Shown here piece by piece: positions 51,060-59,126 of a DNA stretch of 64,000 nucleotides. The first letter of the stretch is position 1. Every line of letters starts with the position of its first letter. Source of the DNA: Actinomyces procaprae (GTDB taxonomy: Bacteria > Actinomycetota > Actinomycetes > Actinomycetales > Actinomycetaceae); the NCBI RefSeq assembly GCF_004798665.1, contig NZ_CP039292.1:2728001-2792000 (forward strand), in the 5' to 3' direction. Made by a program: the position numbers and the translations under genes. The notes beneath the pieces were generated by a model. That model saw nothing but the letters and a program-made list of their open reading frames with translations. It was not told the origin of the DNA and ran no database searches.

Positions 51060-51908
51060 TCAGCCCTCGCCCCTGACGGCCCGGAGGATCTCCAGGACCT
51101 GCTCCTTGCCCGGGACATCCACGCCCAGCGACTCGACCTCACCGATGAGGGCGTCTACGCGGTCCACGTCGATTGACGTCGCGTAGGACTCCGCCTGCGC
51201 GACGGTGGCGTCCTTCAGCGCCGTCGCCCCGTAGTAGGCGCCGCCGATGACCGCCGCCGTCGGCAGGATGAAGGAGGCCAGGAGCAGGAGGAACGCGGCA
51301 GTCTTGGGGCGAGCCCGGGCGACTGCGACGCACGCGATGATGAAGCCGACGAATGCGAGCACTCCCCCGGCGGCGAAGGCCGCCAGCGCGGGCGTGCTCA
51401 GGGTCGATCCGTTCCCCTGCACGATGGCGAGCACGTCCACGGACGTCAGCAGCAGGTAGATGCCGCCTCCCAGGAGCGCGCTCGCCAGCAGCACGACGAT
51501 AGTGCCCAGCGGCGTGGCCGCCGTGCGGCGGCGCCGCGGGGGCCGCGGCAGGCGCACGGGTGCGGCGGGTACGGGCTCGGCCGGGGCCACGTCCATCCGG
51601 TGCCCGCCGTATGCGTACTGCGGCGCGGCGTCCGGGGTCGCGCCGCCTACGGCCAGCGGCATCGTCCGGGTGGCCGCGGGCGCGTCATCGGCGAAGGACG
51701 TCCCGAAGACCGGGTCGGCGCCGGCCTGCGGCTCGTCTCCGTATGCCGTGCCGAACGCCTGCGTGGGCTGGGAGTCCTGCCACTGCGCGCCGTCGGCGTC
51801 GCGCTCCAAGCGCTCGTCCCAGCCATTGCGACCGAACACGCTCACCCGCCGGGCGCCGCCGTGCGGCCGGGGATCGGGCTCATACTCGGGCGCGGACGAA
51901 TTGGACAT
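51060..51908 (-). CDS. Small membrane protein with disordered N-terminus and three helices
   Basis: Function unknown. Of 282 residues, 1-130 are low-complexity (Pro, Ala, Asp, Gly) ending in the basic patch RPPRRRR; helices follow at about 132-154, 172-197 and 204-226; the last 55 residues are soluble and amphipathic (DRVDALIGEVESLGVDVPGK). ATG 51906-51908 has AAGGAG seven bases upstream. It is the last gene of the GTPase cluster, 127 bases after the zinc-ribbon GTPase, and may be its membrane anchor or simply a neighbour. Confidence 0.65.
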   Translation of the reverse strand: MSNSSAPEYEPDPRPHGGARRVSVFGRNGWDERLERDADGAQWQDSQPTQAFGTAYGDEPQAGADPVFGTSFADDAPAATRTMPLAVGGATPDAAPQYAYGGHRMDVAPAEPVPAAPVRLPRPPRRRRTAATPLGTIVVLLASALLGGGIYLLLTSVDVLAIVQGNGSTLSTPALAAFAAGGVLAFVGFIIACVAVARARPKTAAFLLLLASFILPTAAVIGGAYYGATALKDATVAQAESYATSIDVDRVDALIGEVESLGVDVPGKEQVLEILRAVRGEG

Positions 51909-52035
51909 GCGTGGGCTCCTTACCGACGCCGCGGACAGGTACGCCCTCAACCGTACCGACGCCGCACGCCGACACCGACGTGCGCTTCAACACGGTCGCG
52001 CCGCCGGCCCGGTGGCCGCGCCGACGCCGCCGCGC

Positions 52036-53220
52036 TCACAGCCACAGGCCCCGGCGGTGAAGTCCCCACAGAATCGGGTCCAGGACCCGGAACGGCGAGA
52101 TCCCGCGCTCTGTCAGCTGATCGGCGTGCTGGGGGCTCTCACCCACCGCCGATACGGCGAAGTACCGCAGCTCGGCGAGCGAGCCGTCGCTCCGCGCCCC
52201 CTCCGCCGCCACCGTGACCGTGGTGTCGCCGATGCGCGCGAACAGTGAGCGGACCTCCGCGTCCAGGAACGCGGCATCGGCCTCAAAGGCGGCCATCGCG
52301 TCCTCAGTACTCTGCTGCGCGCGCAGCATCGTGTCATCACGGTTGAAGTGAGCGGCCGGATTAGCCAGCAGCGGCGTCAGGGCACTGTCCGCATTGGTCA
52401 TCTTGTGCAGCGAGTCGAACTTGGAGATGGTCAGCGCCAACCGGGCCGAGCCGGAGGACAGCTGCCTGAGTACCTTGGGCAGCACCTCATCGGGCGTGTC
52501 ACCCAGCCGGTTGCGATCGATCTCCGGAATGATGCCCGCGAGCACCTGGCGCACGGAGTCCAGCATGAGCGGATCGAACAGGAAGATCACCAGATCGGCC
52601 CGGTCCATGAAGCTGAAGTGAAGCGGCCTGTCCACCACCTTCTCAATGTCCTCGCCGGCCACATCGCGCATGACGATGTAGAAGCGCTCGACGCCGTTCC
52701 CCCCGAACTCCCAGATCAGGGGGTCCTGCTGATAGGCACCGCCGCCGGCGATCGGAGGAGTGCCCCCCATGACCACGTTGTCCTTGAAAAGGGGCTCGTA
52801 ATAACGTGTCGAGTACACCTCGTACGTCCCCATCGTGGTCGGCGTCATGGTGCATCCCCGGGATTCCGCGTAGCGCCTGAGCAGGTCCACCGCCACACCG
52901 ATGTACACCGACTTGCCGGAGCCGCGCGCCCCGACCAGCGTCATCGTGAAAACCCGGGCATCGCGCCAGCCGGGCGGCAGGTCCCGGTGGCACGAGTTGC
53001 ATACCGGCTGGCGGCACAGCTGCCCGCAGCGCCGGCACGGGATCGCGTTCGGCAGCGGCTGGCCCTCGGTTTGAACGACGCGGTAGGTGGGAGTCGTCTT
53101 GAAGTCGTAGCCGGCCAGGGCGGTGGCCTGCAGGTCGGGAACGGGCACGCACGCACCCGTGCAACGTAGCGTCGTCTCCCCGGCCGGTACTGGGGAAAAG
53201 CAGTAGGGGCAGGCACTCAT
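52036..53220 (-). CDS. Zinc-ribbon TRAFAC-type GTPase, double-GTPase-like
   Basis: A 394-residue protein with two N-terminal zinc ribbons (CPYC with a later C; CRRCGQLC with CNSCH at 62-77) and a GTPase core: P-loop VGARGSGKSVY at 96-106, switch-II-like RDVAGED at 185-191 and SKFD at 266-269 in place of NKxD. This matches what I recall of the DO-GTPase2 (double-GTPase 2) family found in multi-gene actinobacterial systems with GAP1 and vWA partners. The ATG overlaps the vWA stop (ATGA), so the two are translated in concert. It may sense a signal through the zinc ribbons and drive the complex by GTP hydrolysis; this is inference. Confidence 0.7.
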   Translation of the reverse strand: MSACPYCFSPVPAGETTLRCTGACVPVPDLQATALAGYDFKTTPTYRVVQTEGQPLPNAIPCRRCGQLCRQPVCNSCHRDLPPGWRDARVFTMTLVGARGSGKSVYIGVAVDLLRRYAESRGCTMTPTTMGTYEVYSTRYYEPLFKDNVVMGGTPPIAGGGAYQQDPLIWEFGGNGVERFYIVMRDVAGEDIEKVVDRPLHFSFMDRADLVIFLFDPLMLDSVRQVLAGIIPEIDRNRLGDTPDEVLPKVLRQLSSGSARLALTISKFDSLHKMTNADSALTPLLANPAAHFNRDDTMLRAQQSTEDAMAAFEADAAFLDAEVRSLFARIGDTTVTVAAEGARSDGSLAELRYFAVSAVGESPQHADQLTERGISPFRVLDPILWGLHRRGLWL

Positions 53221-54107
53221 GCGGTTTCTCCGTTTCCGTGGGTTTCAGCGGGTTGCGTCAGCCAGGCGAGTAGCGGCTCCAGGAGCTCCAGCGTGCGGGC
53301 CCCGAAGCCGACGTCGTCACGCATCAACTCCGCCCAGGCCTCCGCGTCCAGGGCGCAGGCACCGGGGTCGGGGACGACGGCGAGCACGTCGGCCGATCCG
53401 ACCAGCAGCACATCCGCGCGGGCGGGCACCGGAGGCAGGTCCGTGACCACCCCCACGCGGCCCTGCGCAGCAGCAACCACCACCTGGCCGACGCCGTGTT
53501 GCTCCACACCGGCCACGGGAGGGCGGCGCACCGACGGCGCCGGGACGCCGACAGTGGCGTACAGGTCATTGAGGAAGCCGAGCAGGGCGTCCACCCGCTC
53601 CGCGTACTGCTGCATCGACGCGGAGGTGTCGATCACCAGGGTTGAAAGCGTGGGGGCGAGCCGCCTGCCCTGCTCCTCCCAGCGCCTCGCGCACCAGCCG
53701 CCCAGGCCCAGGGTGGCCGAGCCGCCCTCACCGGGGAGGATCGCTATGCCGGTGTTGGAGCGCGACAAGGTGATCACGGCCGCGGAGGACCGGCCGGAGA
53801 CGGGGATGGACCGCAGCAGGTATGACTGCCCGCCCGCGACCCCAATGGCGAGGTCGACCGTATGGTCCCCGGGGAAGGGGGCACCGGAGGACGTCGCCAC
53901 GCACACCGTGGTCGGCGTATCCGTGCCGACGGACTGTGCGGGGAATGCGACCGCCGTACGCGCCGCGCCAAGATACTTGGGTGACCGCGCCGTACCCATC
54001 ACCTCCAGGCGCGCGGGCACCGCGCGCGAGACGAGGCTCAGCTCGACGGCGCCCTGGCCGGGCAGGGTGAGCGCGTCCCACTCTCCGTGCGCAATGATGT
54101 CTGACAC
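53217..54107 (-). CDS. vWA-domain protein of the GTPase cluster
   Basis: The 296 residues combine an N-terminal beta-sandwich (1-150; GEWDALTLPGQGAVELSLVS) with a C-terminal vWA fold whose metal site DTSASM at 160-165 fits the DxSxS rule. After the vWA core an acidic, helical tail follows. vWA domains bind partner proteins through a divalent metal, so this is a likely assembly platform. GTG 54105-54107 has AAAGGA upstream; the longer open frame above it covers the end of the GAP1-like gene. It lies 25 bases after that gene and overlaps the GTPase gene by 4. Confidence 0.75.
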   Translation of the reverse strand: MSDIIAHGEWDALTLPGQGAVELSLVSRAVPARLEVMGTARSPKYLGAARTAVAFPAQSVGTDTPTTVCVATSSGAPFPGDHTVDLAIGVAGGQSYLLRSIPVSGRSSAAVITLSRSNTGIAILPGEGGSATLGLGGWCARRWEEQGRRLAPTLSTLVIDTSASMQQYAERVDALLGFLNDLYATVGVPAPSVRRPPVAGVEQHGVGQVVVAAAQGRVGVVTDLPPVPARADVLLVGSADVLAVVPDPGACALDAEAWAELMRDDVGFGARTLELLEPLLAWLTQPAETHGNGETA

Positions 54108-54132
54108 GAGGCTTCCTTTCCTGTTGGACGGG

Positions 54133-56868
54133 TCAGCGGCCGCCGAAGATCCTTGACCGGATGTTGAATCGGCCCGCTGAGCCGAACACTTCCTTCGCGA
54201 GCCACCGCTCGGCTCCCGGAGCGTCCTGGAGTGCGTCCCGCAACTTGTCCGGCGCCTGCGCCCGCACGCGCTCATCGAGCATTCCCACCCATACACGTAC
54301 GGCGGTCAGGGCGATGTCGTCACGATCCGCGAGCACGGGCGCCGAGCGCTCCTGCACCAAGTCGAAGTTGTTGAGCACGTCATCGGACCAGTCACGCAGG
54401 TCCTCGGGCAGCCGCCCCTCCCGCTGCCTGAGGAATGCCAGCGCAACCAGCCGGCGGGTCGTGTGCCCCAGCGCGTGGGGGGCCCGGGGCGACAGCGCGG
54501 CGGGATGCTGCTCCAGCCACTGCGGCAGCGTGTCCAAAGCCCTGGACATGCTGAGGCCGTCGGGTTGGACCGGTACCTGGATGCCCGCCCACATGGCCAC
54601 CACCAGCGCCACCAGCGCCTTGTTCCGGGCATCCCCCAGCGCCAGGTTCGGCACGTCCGCCCCATATTGCCTGCGCCGAACCCCCTCTATTCCTTTTAAC
54701 ACGTTCGCGGCGATCGTGGCCACCTCCAGTGGTTCGGCAGTCATGATCGGAACCGAGTGCAGGAGCACCGCCCCGCAGACGACCTGCTGCCACGACCTGA
54801 AGGTGATTGCCTCACCACGCAGGCGGCGCTCGGACAGGCCTTCGGATCGCAGGTACCGGCGGGCGAAGTCCAGGCCCACCGGGTCTGCCGGGTTGTGCAC
54901 CAGGCAGGGGCCGACGATCCGCCACCACCCGGGCAGGGCCCGGGGAACCGCGAGCGCCTGTGCCGCGGTGAGGTGGTCGGCCAGCAGGCTGAGGACGTCG
55001 TCGGGAAGCCGGGGTGCGGCACGCACCCCCTGCAGCGCCTGCACCAGGGCGACGGCGCCGGCCGCGTTGGCCTCGGAACGCAGCCCGTTGACCGCCGCCT
55101 CCAGGGCGATCCAGGGCATGCCCACCAGTACCTGGTCCTGCACGAGCCACGCCAGCGCCGCGGGCGCCAGCAGCGGCAGGGGGCGTTTGGGGTCGTAGGC
55201 GTGCAGGTCGCGCAGCCGGTCGTCGACCAGCGCGGCGACGCGGCTGCGTGTGCCCGCGCACGGATCCAGTGCCAGGAGCTCGCGGTGGTCCGGGTCGGAG
55301 TCATTGACCAGGGCGCTCGCGGCCGAGCCGAGCAGGGCCGCGGCAAGGTCCGCGGTCAGGGGCAGGCCGTCGCGCACCAGCGCGTCCACCGCCTGCACGC
55401 CGGCGCCCACGTGCGAGCGGTCAGCCTGTTCGGCCGCTGCCCGGTAGGCAGTCGAGAAGACGGTGTCAGCCACTGCTTGATTGCCGGCAGCCGCGCTCCA
55501 TGCCTGGAGCAGCTGGGTGACGTCTTCTCGCCGGGTGCGTGGTGCTGCCAGCCAGTCGGGGTGTCGCGACGCCGTCTCCAGGTACTTCCTGGCCAGGCCT
55601 CCCGCGACGCCCGCAACGGGTGACCCCGCCGGGACGGCTGCGAGCTTGGAGTACCAGGACTCGGGGTCGTCCACCGTCGAGCCCAGCACGCGGTCGTTCA
55701 CAACCGCGGTCAGGTAGGCGCTGGTGGCCAGCGCCCGGGGGTGGCAGGCGACCAGCTCGCGCTCGACCATGGCGGTGAGCGCATCATCCTGGGAGGACGC
55801 GAACAGGCCCGGCTCGCAGGCCTCCGCCATCGCCAGCGGCCACGCCGGGGTCAGGTCCCGGTGATCCGGGAGGACGGACAGTACGTCGCGCATTGACTCG
55901 GTGGCCGCGACCCACGCCCCCAAGTCATCGGCGGCGGCGCGGGCGAGGCGCCCCCAGGCGCCGGCCGGAGCCGGCCAGTCCTCCGCGGCCGGGTCGATCA
56001 CCAGGCACTTGGCGCGGTCGAGCCGCCCTCCCAGGGCGTCGTCGCGCGGGGCGAACGCCAATGTGATGCCCTGCCGCAGCAGGCCGTCCACATCCCCGTC
56101 ACCCGCGATGCGCTCCAGCGTTGACACGCCCACCCGCCGGAATGTCGCGCCGGCGCAGGTGCGCGCCAGGGCCGCGGTCCACGCCGCCGCCTCGTCGGTC
56201 GAGTCGCAGGCGACCACCACCAGCCGCGGCTCGCCCGCGCGCCCCGCACCCAGGCCCGCTTCAAGTGCATCGGCGATGGCCCCCAGAACCGGGCCCCTGC
56301 GGCCCGCGGCGATGAAGTCGGCGACCGCGTCGTCATCCAGGGGGCCTGCGCGCAGTGCCTGCGGGTCGGGGAGGGTCGCGGCCCGAACATTCTCCGCACC
56401 GAATGGGGTGACCCACCAGTTGGAGCGCCACAGGTCCGGCCCGGTCAGCACCGGGGCGGGTTCCTGCCCGAGCCGGAGCAGGTGGGTGACGGTGTTGGGT
56501 CTTCCCGTGGTATCCAGCCCGGCGGGCGCGGTGTGCACGAAGACGGTGTCATCGCCCAGCGGCACCTGCGCCAGCCTGCGCTCCGCACCCGCGATCTCCT
56601 CCGCCGTCGGGAAGGAGGACAGTGAGCGGACCGGGGAGAGCACCGGCTGGATCAGCCGGCTGAGCCGCTGCGCCTCCTCCTCACCCAGGTCGGCGGAGGC
56701 GGCCATGATCTGCCAGCCGGACAGTGCTCGCCCGTCGGCTACGCGGTCCACATTCGTGTATAGCAACTGGGAGCAGGACGCCGGCGCGCCCTGCGGCGGG
56801 GCCGGCGAGGCGGGCGGTGAGTCGGCCCGGTACGGTCCCGAGCCGTGGTCCTGGCTTGGAAACGGCAT
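54133..56868 (-). CDS. GTPase-associated protein 1 (GAP1)-like protein
   Basis: A 911-residue protein. Residues 33-200 resemble the GAP1 N-terminal domain: QLLYTNVDRVADGRALSGWQ, then DTTGRPNTVTHLLRL with the conserved GRPN turn. The rest is mostly alpha-helical, with no catalytic motif that I can name, and no membrane helix. GAP1-like proteins are found next to DO-type GTPases and vWA proteins. It starts four bases after the beta-sandwich gene, so the operon is tight. The family call is by pattern memory and needs a profile search. Confidence 0.62.
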   Translation of the reverse strand: MPFPSQDHGSGPYRADSPPASPAPPQGAPASCSQLLYTNVDRVADGRALSGWQIMAASADLGEEEAQRLSRLIQPVLSPVRSLSSFPTAEEIAGAERRLAQVPLGDDTVFVHTAPAGLDTTGRPNTVTHLLRLGQEPAPVLTGPDLWRSNWWVTPFGAENVRAATLPDPQALRAGPLDDDAVADFIAAGRRGPVLGAIADALEAGLGAGRAGEPRLVVVACDSTDEAAAWTAALARTCAGATFRRVGVSTLERIAGDGDVDGLLRQGITLAFAPRDDALGGRLDRAKCLVIDPAAEDWPAPAGAWGRLARAAADDLGAWVAATESMRDVLSVLPDHRDLTPAWPLAMAEACEPGLFASSQDDALTAMVERELVACHPRALATSAYLTAVVNDRVLGSTVDDPESWYSKLAAVPAGSPVAGVAGGLARKYLETASRHPDWLAAPRTRREDVTQLLQAWSAAAGNQAVADTVFSTAYRAAAEQADRSHVGAGVQAVDALVRDGLPLTADLAAALLGSAASALVNDSDPDHRELLALDPCAGTRSRVAALVDDRLRDLHAYDPKRPLPLLAPAALAWLVQDQVLVGMPWIALEAAVNGLRSEANAAGAVALVQALQGVRAAPRLPDDVLSLLADHLTAAQALAVPRALPGWWRIVGPCLVHNPADPVGLDFARRYLRSEGLSERRLRGEAITFRSWQQVVCGAVLLHSVPIMTAEPLEVATIAANVLKGIEGVRRRQYGADVPNLALGDARNKALVALVVAMWAGIQVPVQPDGLSMSRALDTLPQWLEQHPAALSPRAPHALGHTTRRLVALAFLRQREGRLPEDLRDWSDDVLNNFDLVQERSAPVLADRDDIALTAVRVWVGMLDERVRAQAPDKLRDALQDAPGAERWLAKEVFGSAGRFNIRSRIFGGR

Positions 56869-56872
56869 CTGC

Positions 56873-59068
56873 TCACCGCTCCTTGCACAGGCTGCTCAGC
56901 TCGGGGTCGATGAGCGCGTAGTGCTCCAGGGAGCGGGGCGCGTCCTGGCCGCCCGCCCGCACCGAGGCCGCGGCCGGGGAGTCGATCATCAGCCTGAGAT
57001 AGCCGGGGGCCAGGGGCCCATGGTCGAACCACAGCGACGTCGCACTGCCGTCCGGGGGAATCAGCACCGAGGTGTGGGAGACCTGCCCGCCGTCCTTGGT
57101 GGGGCGCTCCAGGAAGAACTCCACCTTGCGGCCGTCCGCGGGATCCAGTGGCAAGTGCTCCGGGTTGTGCACCAGGACGACGCCGACGGCGTCCGGTTGC
57201 GCCTGGACGCCCTGCAACGGGGTGAGCTGCAGCTCGACCAGCGTCTGCCCGAAGGCCGCCGCGGCCCGCCGCAGGAAACCGCCGGCGATCCGGGCGTCTC
57301 CCGGCCAGTGCAGGGAGTACTGGTACACCCACTGCGGGGGCACCGCGATGCTCTCCGGCGGGGAGACTATCCGCCTGCCCGACAGGTAGGTGAGCGAGTT
57401 CAGGTGGATCACGCCCCCGGAGGCGGGCAGTACTCCCCCGCTGAGCACGCATCCGCCGCTGGCGCGGTACTCGTCCCGGGTGATGTCGAGCAGCGGCGTG
57501 GAGTCCGGGTCGAATGACTCACCGGGTGCAGTGAAGCGGATCTGCACCGAGGCGGCTTCGCCCGGCCAGGTGAAGGTGACCAGGTCCCAGGTCAGGCGCC
57601 GGGTCAGGACCGCGTTGCTGATCCTGCCCGCGCGCTTGCACACGATGGGGGCGCCGATCGTGGCCATGGCGTCGGAGTGCAGCGTAACCGGCGTCAGGTT
57701 CAGCTCGTCCCACTGGCTTCCGTCGGGCCAGACCACCAGGTCGAGCCGATAGCGCCGGTGCCCGGGATCGTCGCCGTCGGTTATGGCGGCCAGGCGCGTA
57801 TTGAGCTTCGCCGAATCGGGAAGACCCGCCTGCGCGAGCTGGCTCTCCGGGATTGTCCGCGCTGCCCGCGCCTGCGCCGAGACCGGCTGCTGCGTCCGGT
57901 AGATCACGGTTCTTGCCAGGGGGTTCTGCGTCCAGGTCAGCGATAGCGTCACGCCGGAGCCGTCCGTGGCGGGGACCTGGACGGCCTGCAAGTCCTCAAT
58001 GGGCTCCACCACGATGTCGGGGACGATGCGGCGGGGAACCGGCCTCGAGGTGTGGGCCTGGCCGTCGATGACGACTTCAACGGCGGCGACATAGGTGTAG
58101 GGGCTGCCGCCTGTGATCCGGGCGTCCTGGAATCCGCTGCCGTTGTTGGGCAGTGCGAAGCTCATCCAGGACGAGCTGCGCAGGTGCGGTCCCGGCGGCT
58201 CGTCCTGGGGCAGGCGCGCGGTATGCACCGTCAGCGCGGCACCGGGCGGCGCGGTGGGAGGCACCCAGGTGCCGACGACGGCGCGGGCCTCGCCGTCGAA
58301 CTCGACCTTCCAGTCCACCAGGTCGTGGATGACCACACCGCTGGCCACCCGCCGCGGCTGCCCCAGCTCGCCGGCCCCGCCAAGGGGCTCGTACCCCCAT
58401 ACGGTCACGAAGCGGACCGCGGTCGTGGCCGGGGAGTCGTCGCGGGCAGTCGTGCCGGTGGTGACGGCGACCTGCTCGAAGTCGTCGGGGTTGTAGGGCA
58501 TGGCGCTGTCGGAGACGACGACGCGGAAGGTCTCCCCCTCGCCGGGGTCCGGCCAGGTGTAGCGGAGTCCGCCGTCCACACGCTGCCAGGACACCGGGAT
58601 GTGCGCGTCCCCCTGATCGGCGGCGTCCAGGTCCTCACGCTCGTAGGTGTAGTCGGGGAACGCGAACTCGGCCGCGGGCACCTCCGCCTCCGCGGCCGGC
58701 GCCCGGCTGCTCGGCGGCGCCTGGTCCGGCTCCTGCGGCACCGCCGCGTCCGCGCCCACGGGCGCCGTCGTGCTCTCCCCCGCATCCGGCGGCTGCGTGG
58801 AGGGAGCCGCCGGATACGCCGGCCCGAAGCGGCCATTGAGCATCTGCGCCAGAGGCAGCGCTACGGCGTCGTACAGCTCGCCCCGACCCTCGAGCACCTC
58901 CTGCGTGATCACATCCGGGTCGAATACCGTCGCTCCGTCGACCTCCCGGCCGGTGAGCAGCAGGCGCCTCCACATCGACGGCCGCAGGATCTCCTTGGCC
59001 TGTGCCCCGGCCCCGGAACCGATCCACTGCGTCATTGCCTCAGTGAAGTCACGGAAGTTGAGCGACAT
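56873..59068 (-). CDS. Multi-domain beta-sandwich protein of the GTPase cluster
   Basis: The 731 residues have a short helical N-terminus (1-85), a Pro/Ala-rich linker (about 90-135) and then several fibronectin-III- or Ig-like beta domains: segments such as RYTWPDPGEGETFRVVVSDS, VTLSLTWTQNPLARTVIYRT and LTWDLVTFTWPGEAASVQIR recur. No signal peptide or membrane helix is seen, which is odd for Fn3-like repeats and suggests an intracellular scaffold. AAGGA stands six bases upstream of ATG 59066-59068. It sits between the two-helix membrane protein and the GAP1-like protein. Confidence 0.62.
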   Translation of the reverse strand: MSLNFRDFTEAMTQWIGSGAGAQAKEILRPSMWRRLLLTGREVDGATVFDPDVITQEVLEGRGELYDAVALPLAQMLNGRFGPAYPAAPSTQPPDAGESTTAPVGADAAVPQEPDQAPPSSRAPAAEAEVPAAEFAFPDYTYEREDLDAADQGDAHIPVSWQRVDGGLRYTWPDPGEGETFRVVVSDSAMPYNPDDFEQVAVTTGTTARDDSPATTAVRFVTVWGYEPLGGAGELGQPRRVASGVVIHDLVDWKVEFDGEARAVVGTWVPPTAPPGAALTVHTARLPQDEPPGPHLRSSSWMSFALPNNGSGFQDARITGGSPYTYVAAVEVVIDGQAHTSRPVPRRIVPDIVVEPIEDLQAVQVPATDGSGVTLSLTWTQNPLARTVIYRTQQPVSAQARAARTIPESQLAQAGLPDSAKLNTRLAAITDGDDPGHRRYRLDLVVWPDGSQWDELNLTPVTLHSDAMATIGAPIVCKRAGRISNAVLTRRLTWDLVTFTWPGEAASVQIRFTAPGESFDPDSTPLLDITRDEYRASGGCVLSGGVLPASGGVIHLNSLTYLSGRRIVSPPESIAVPPQWVYQYSLHWPGDARIAGGFLRRAAAAFGQTLVELQLTPLQGVQAQPDAVGVVLVHNPEHLPLDPADGRKVEFFLERPTKDGGQVSHTSVLIPPDGSATSLWFDHGPLAPGYLRLMIDSPAAASVRAGGQDAPRSLEHYALIDPELSSLCKER

Positions 59069-59126
59069 TGTTCGTCCTTATCGTGGGAAGAGGTTGGAGC
59101 ATGGGATCTGTTCGGCGCCCGGGCGC

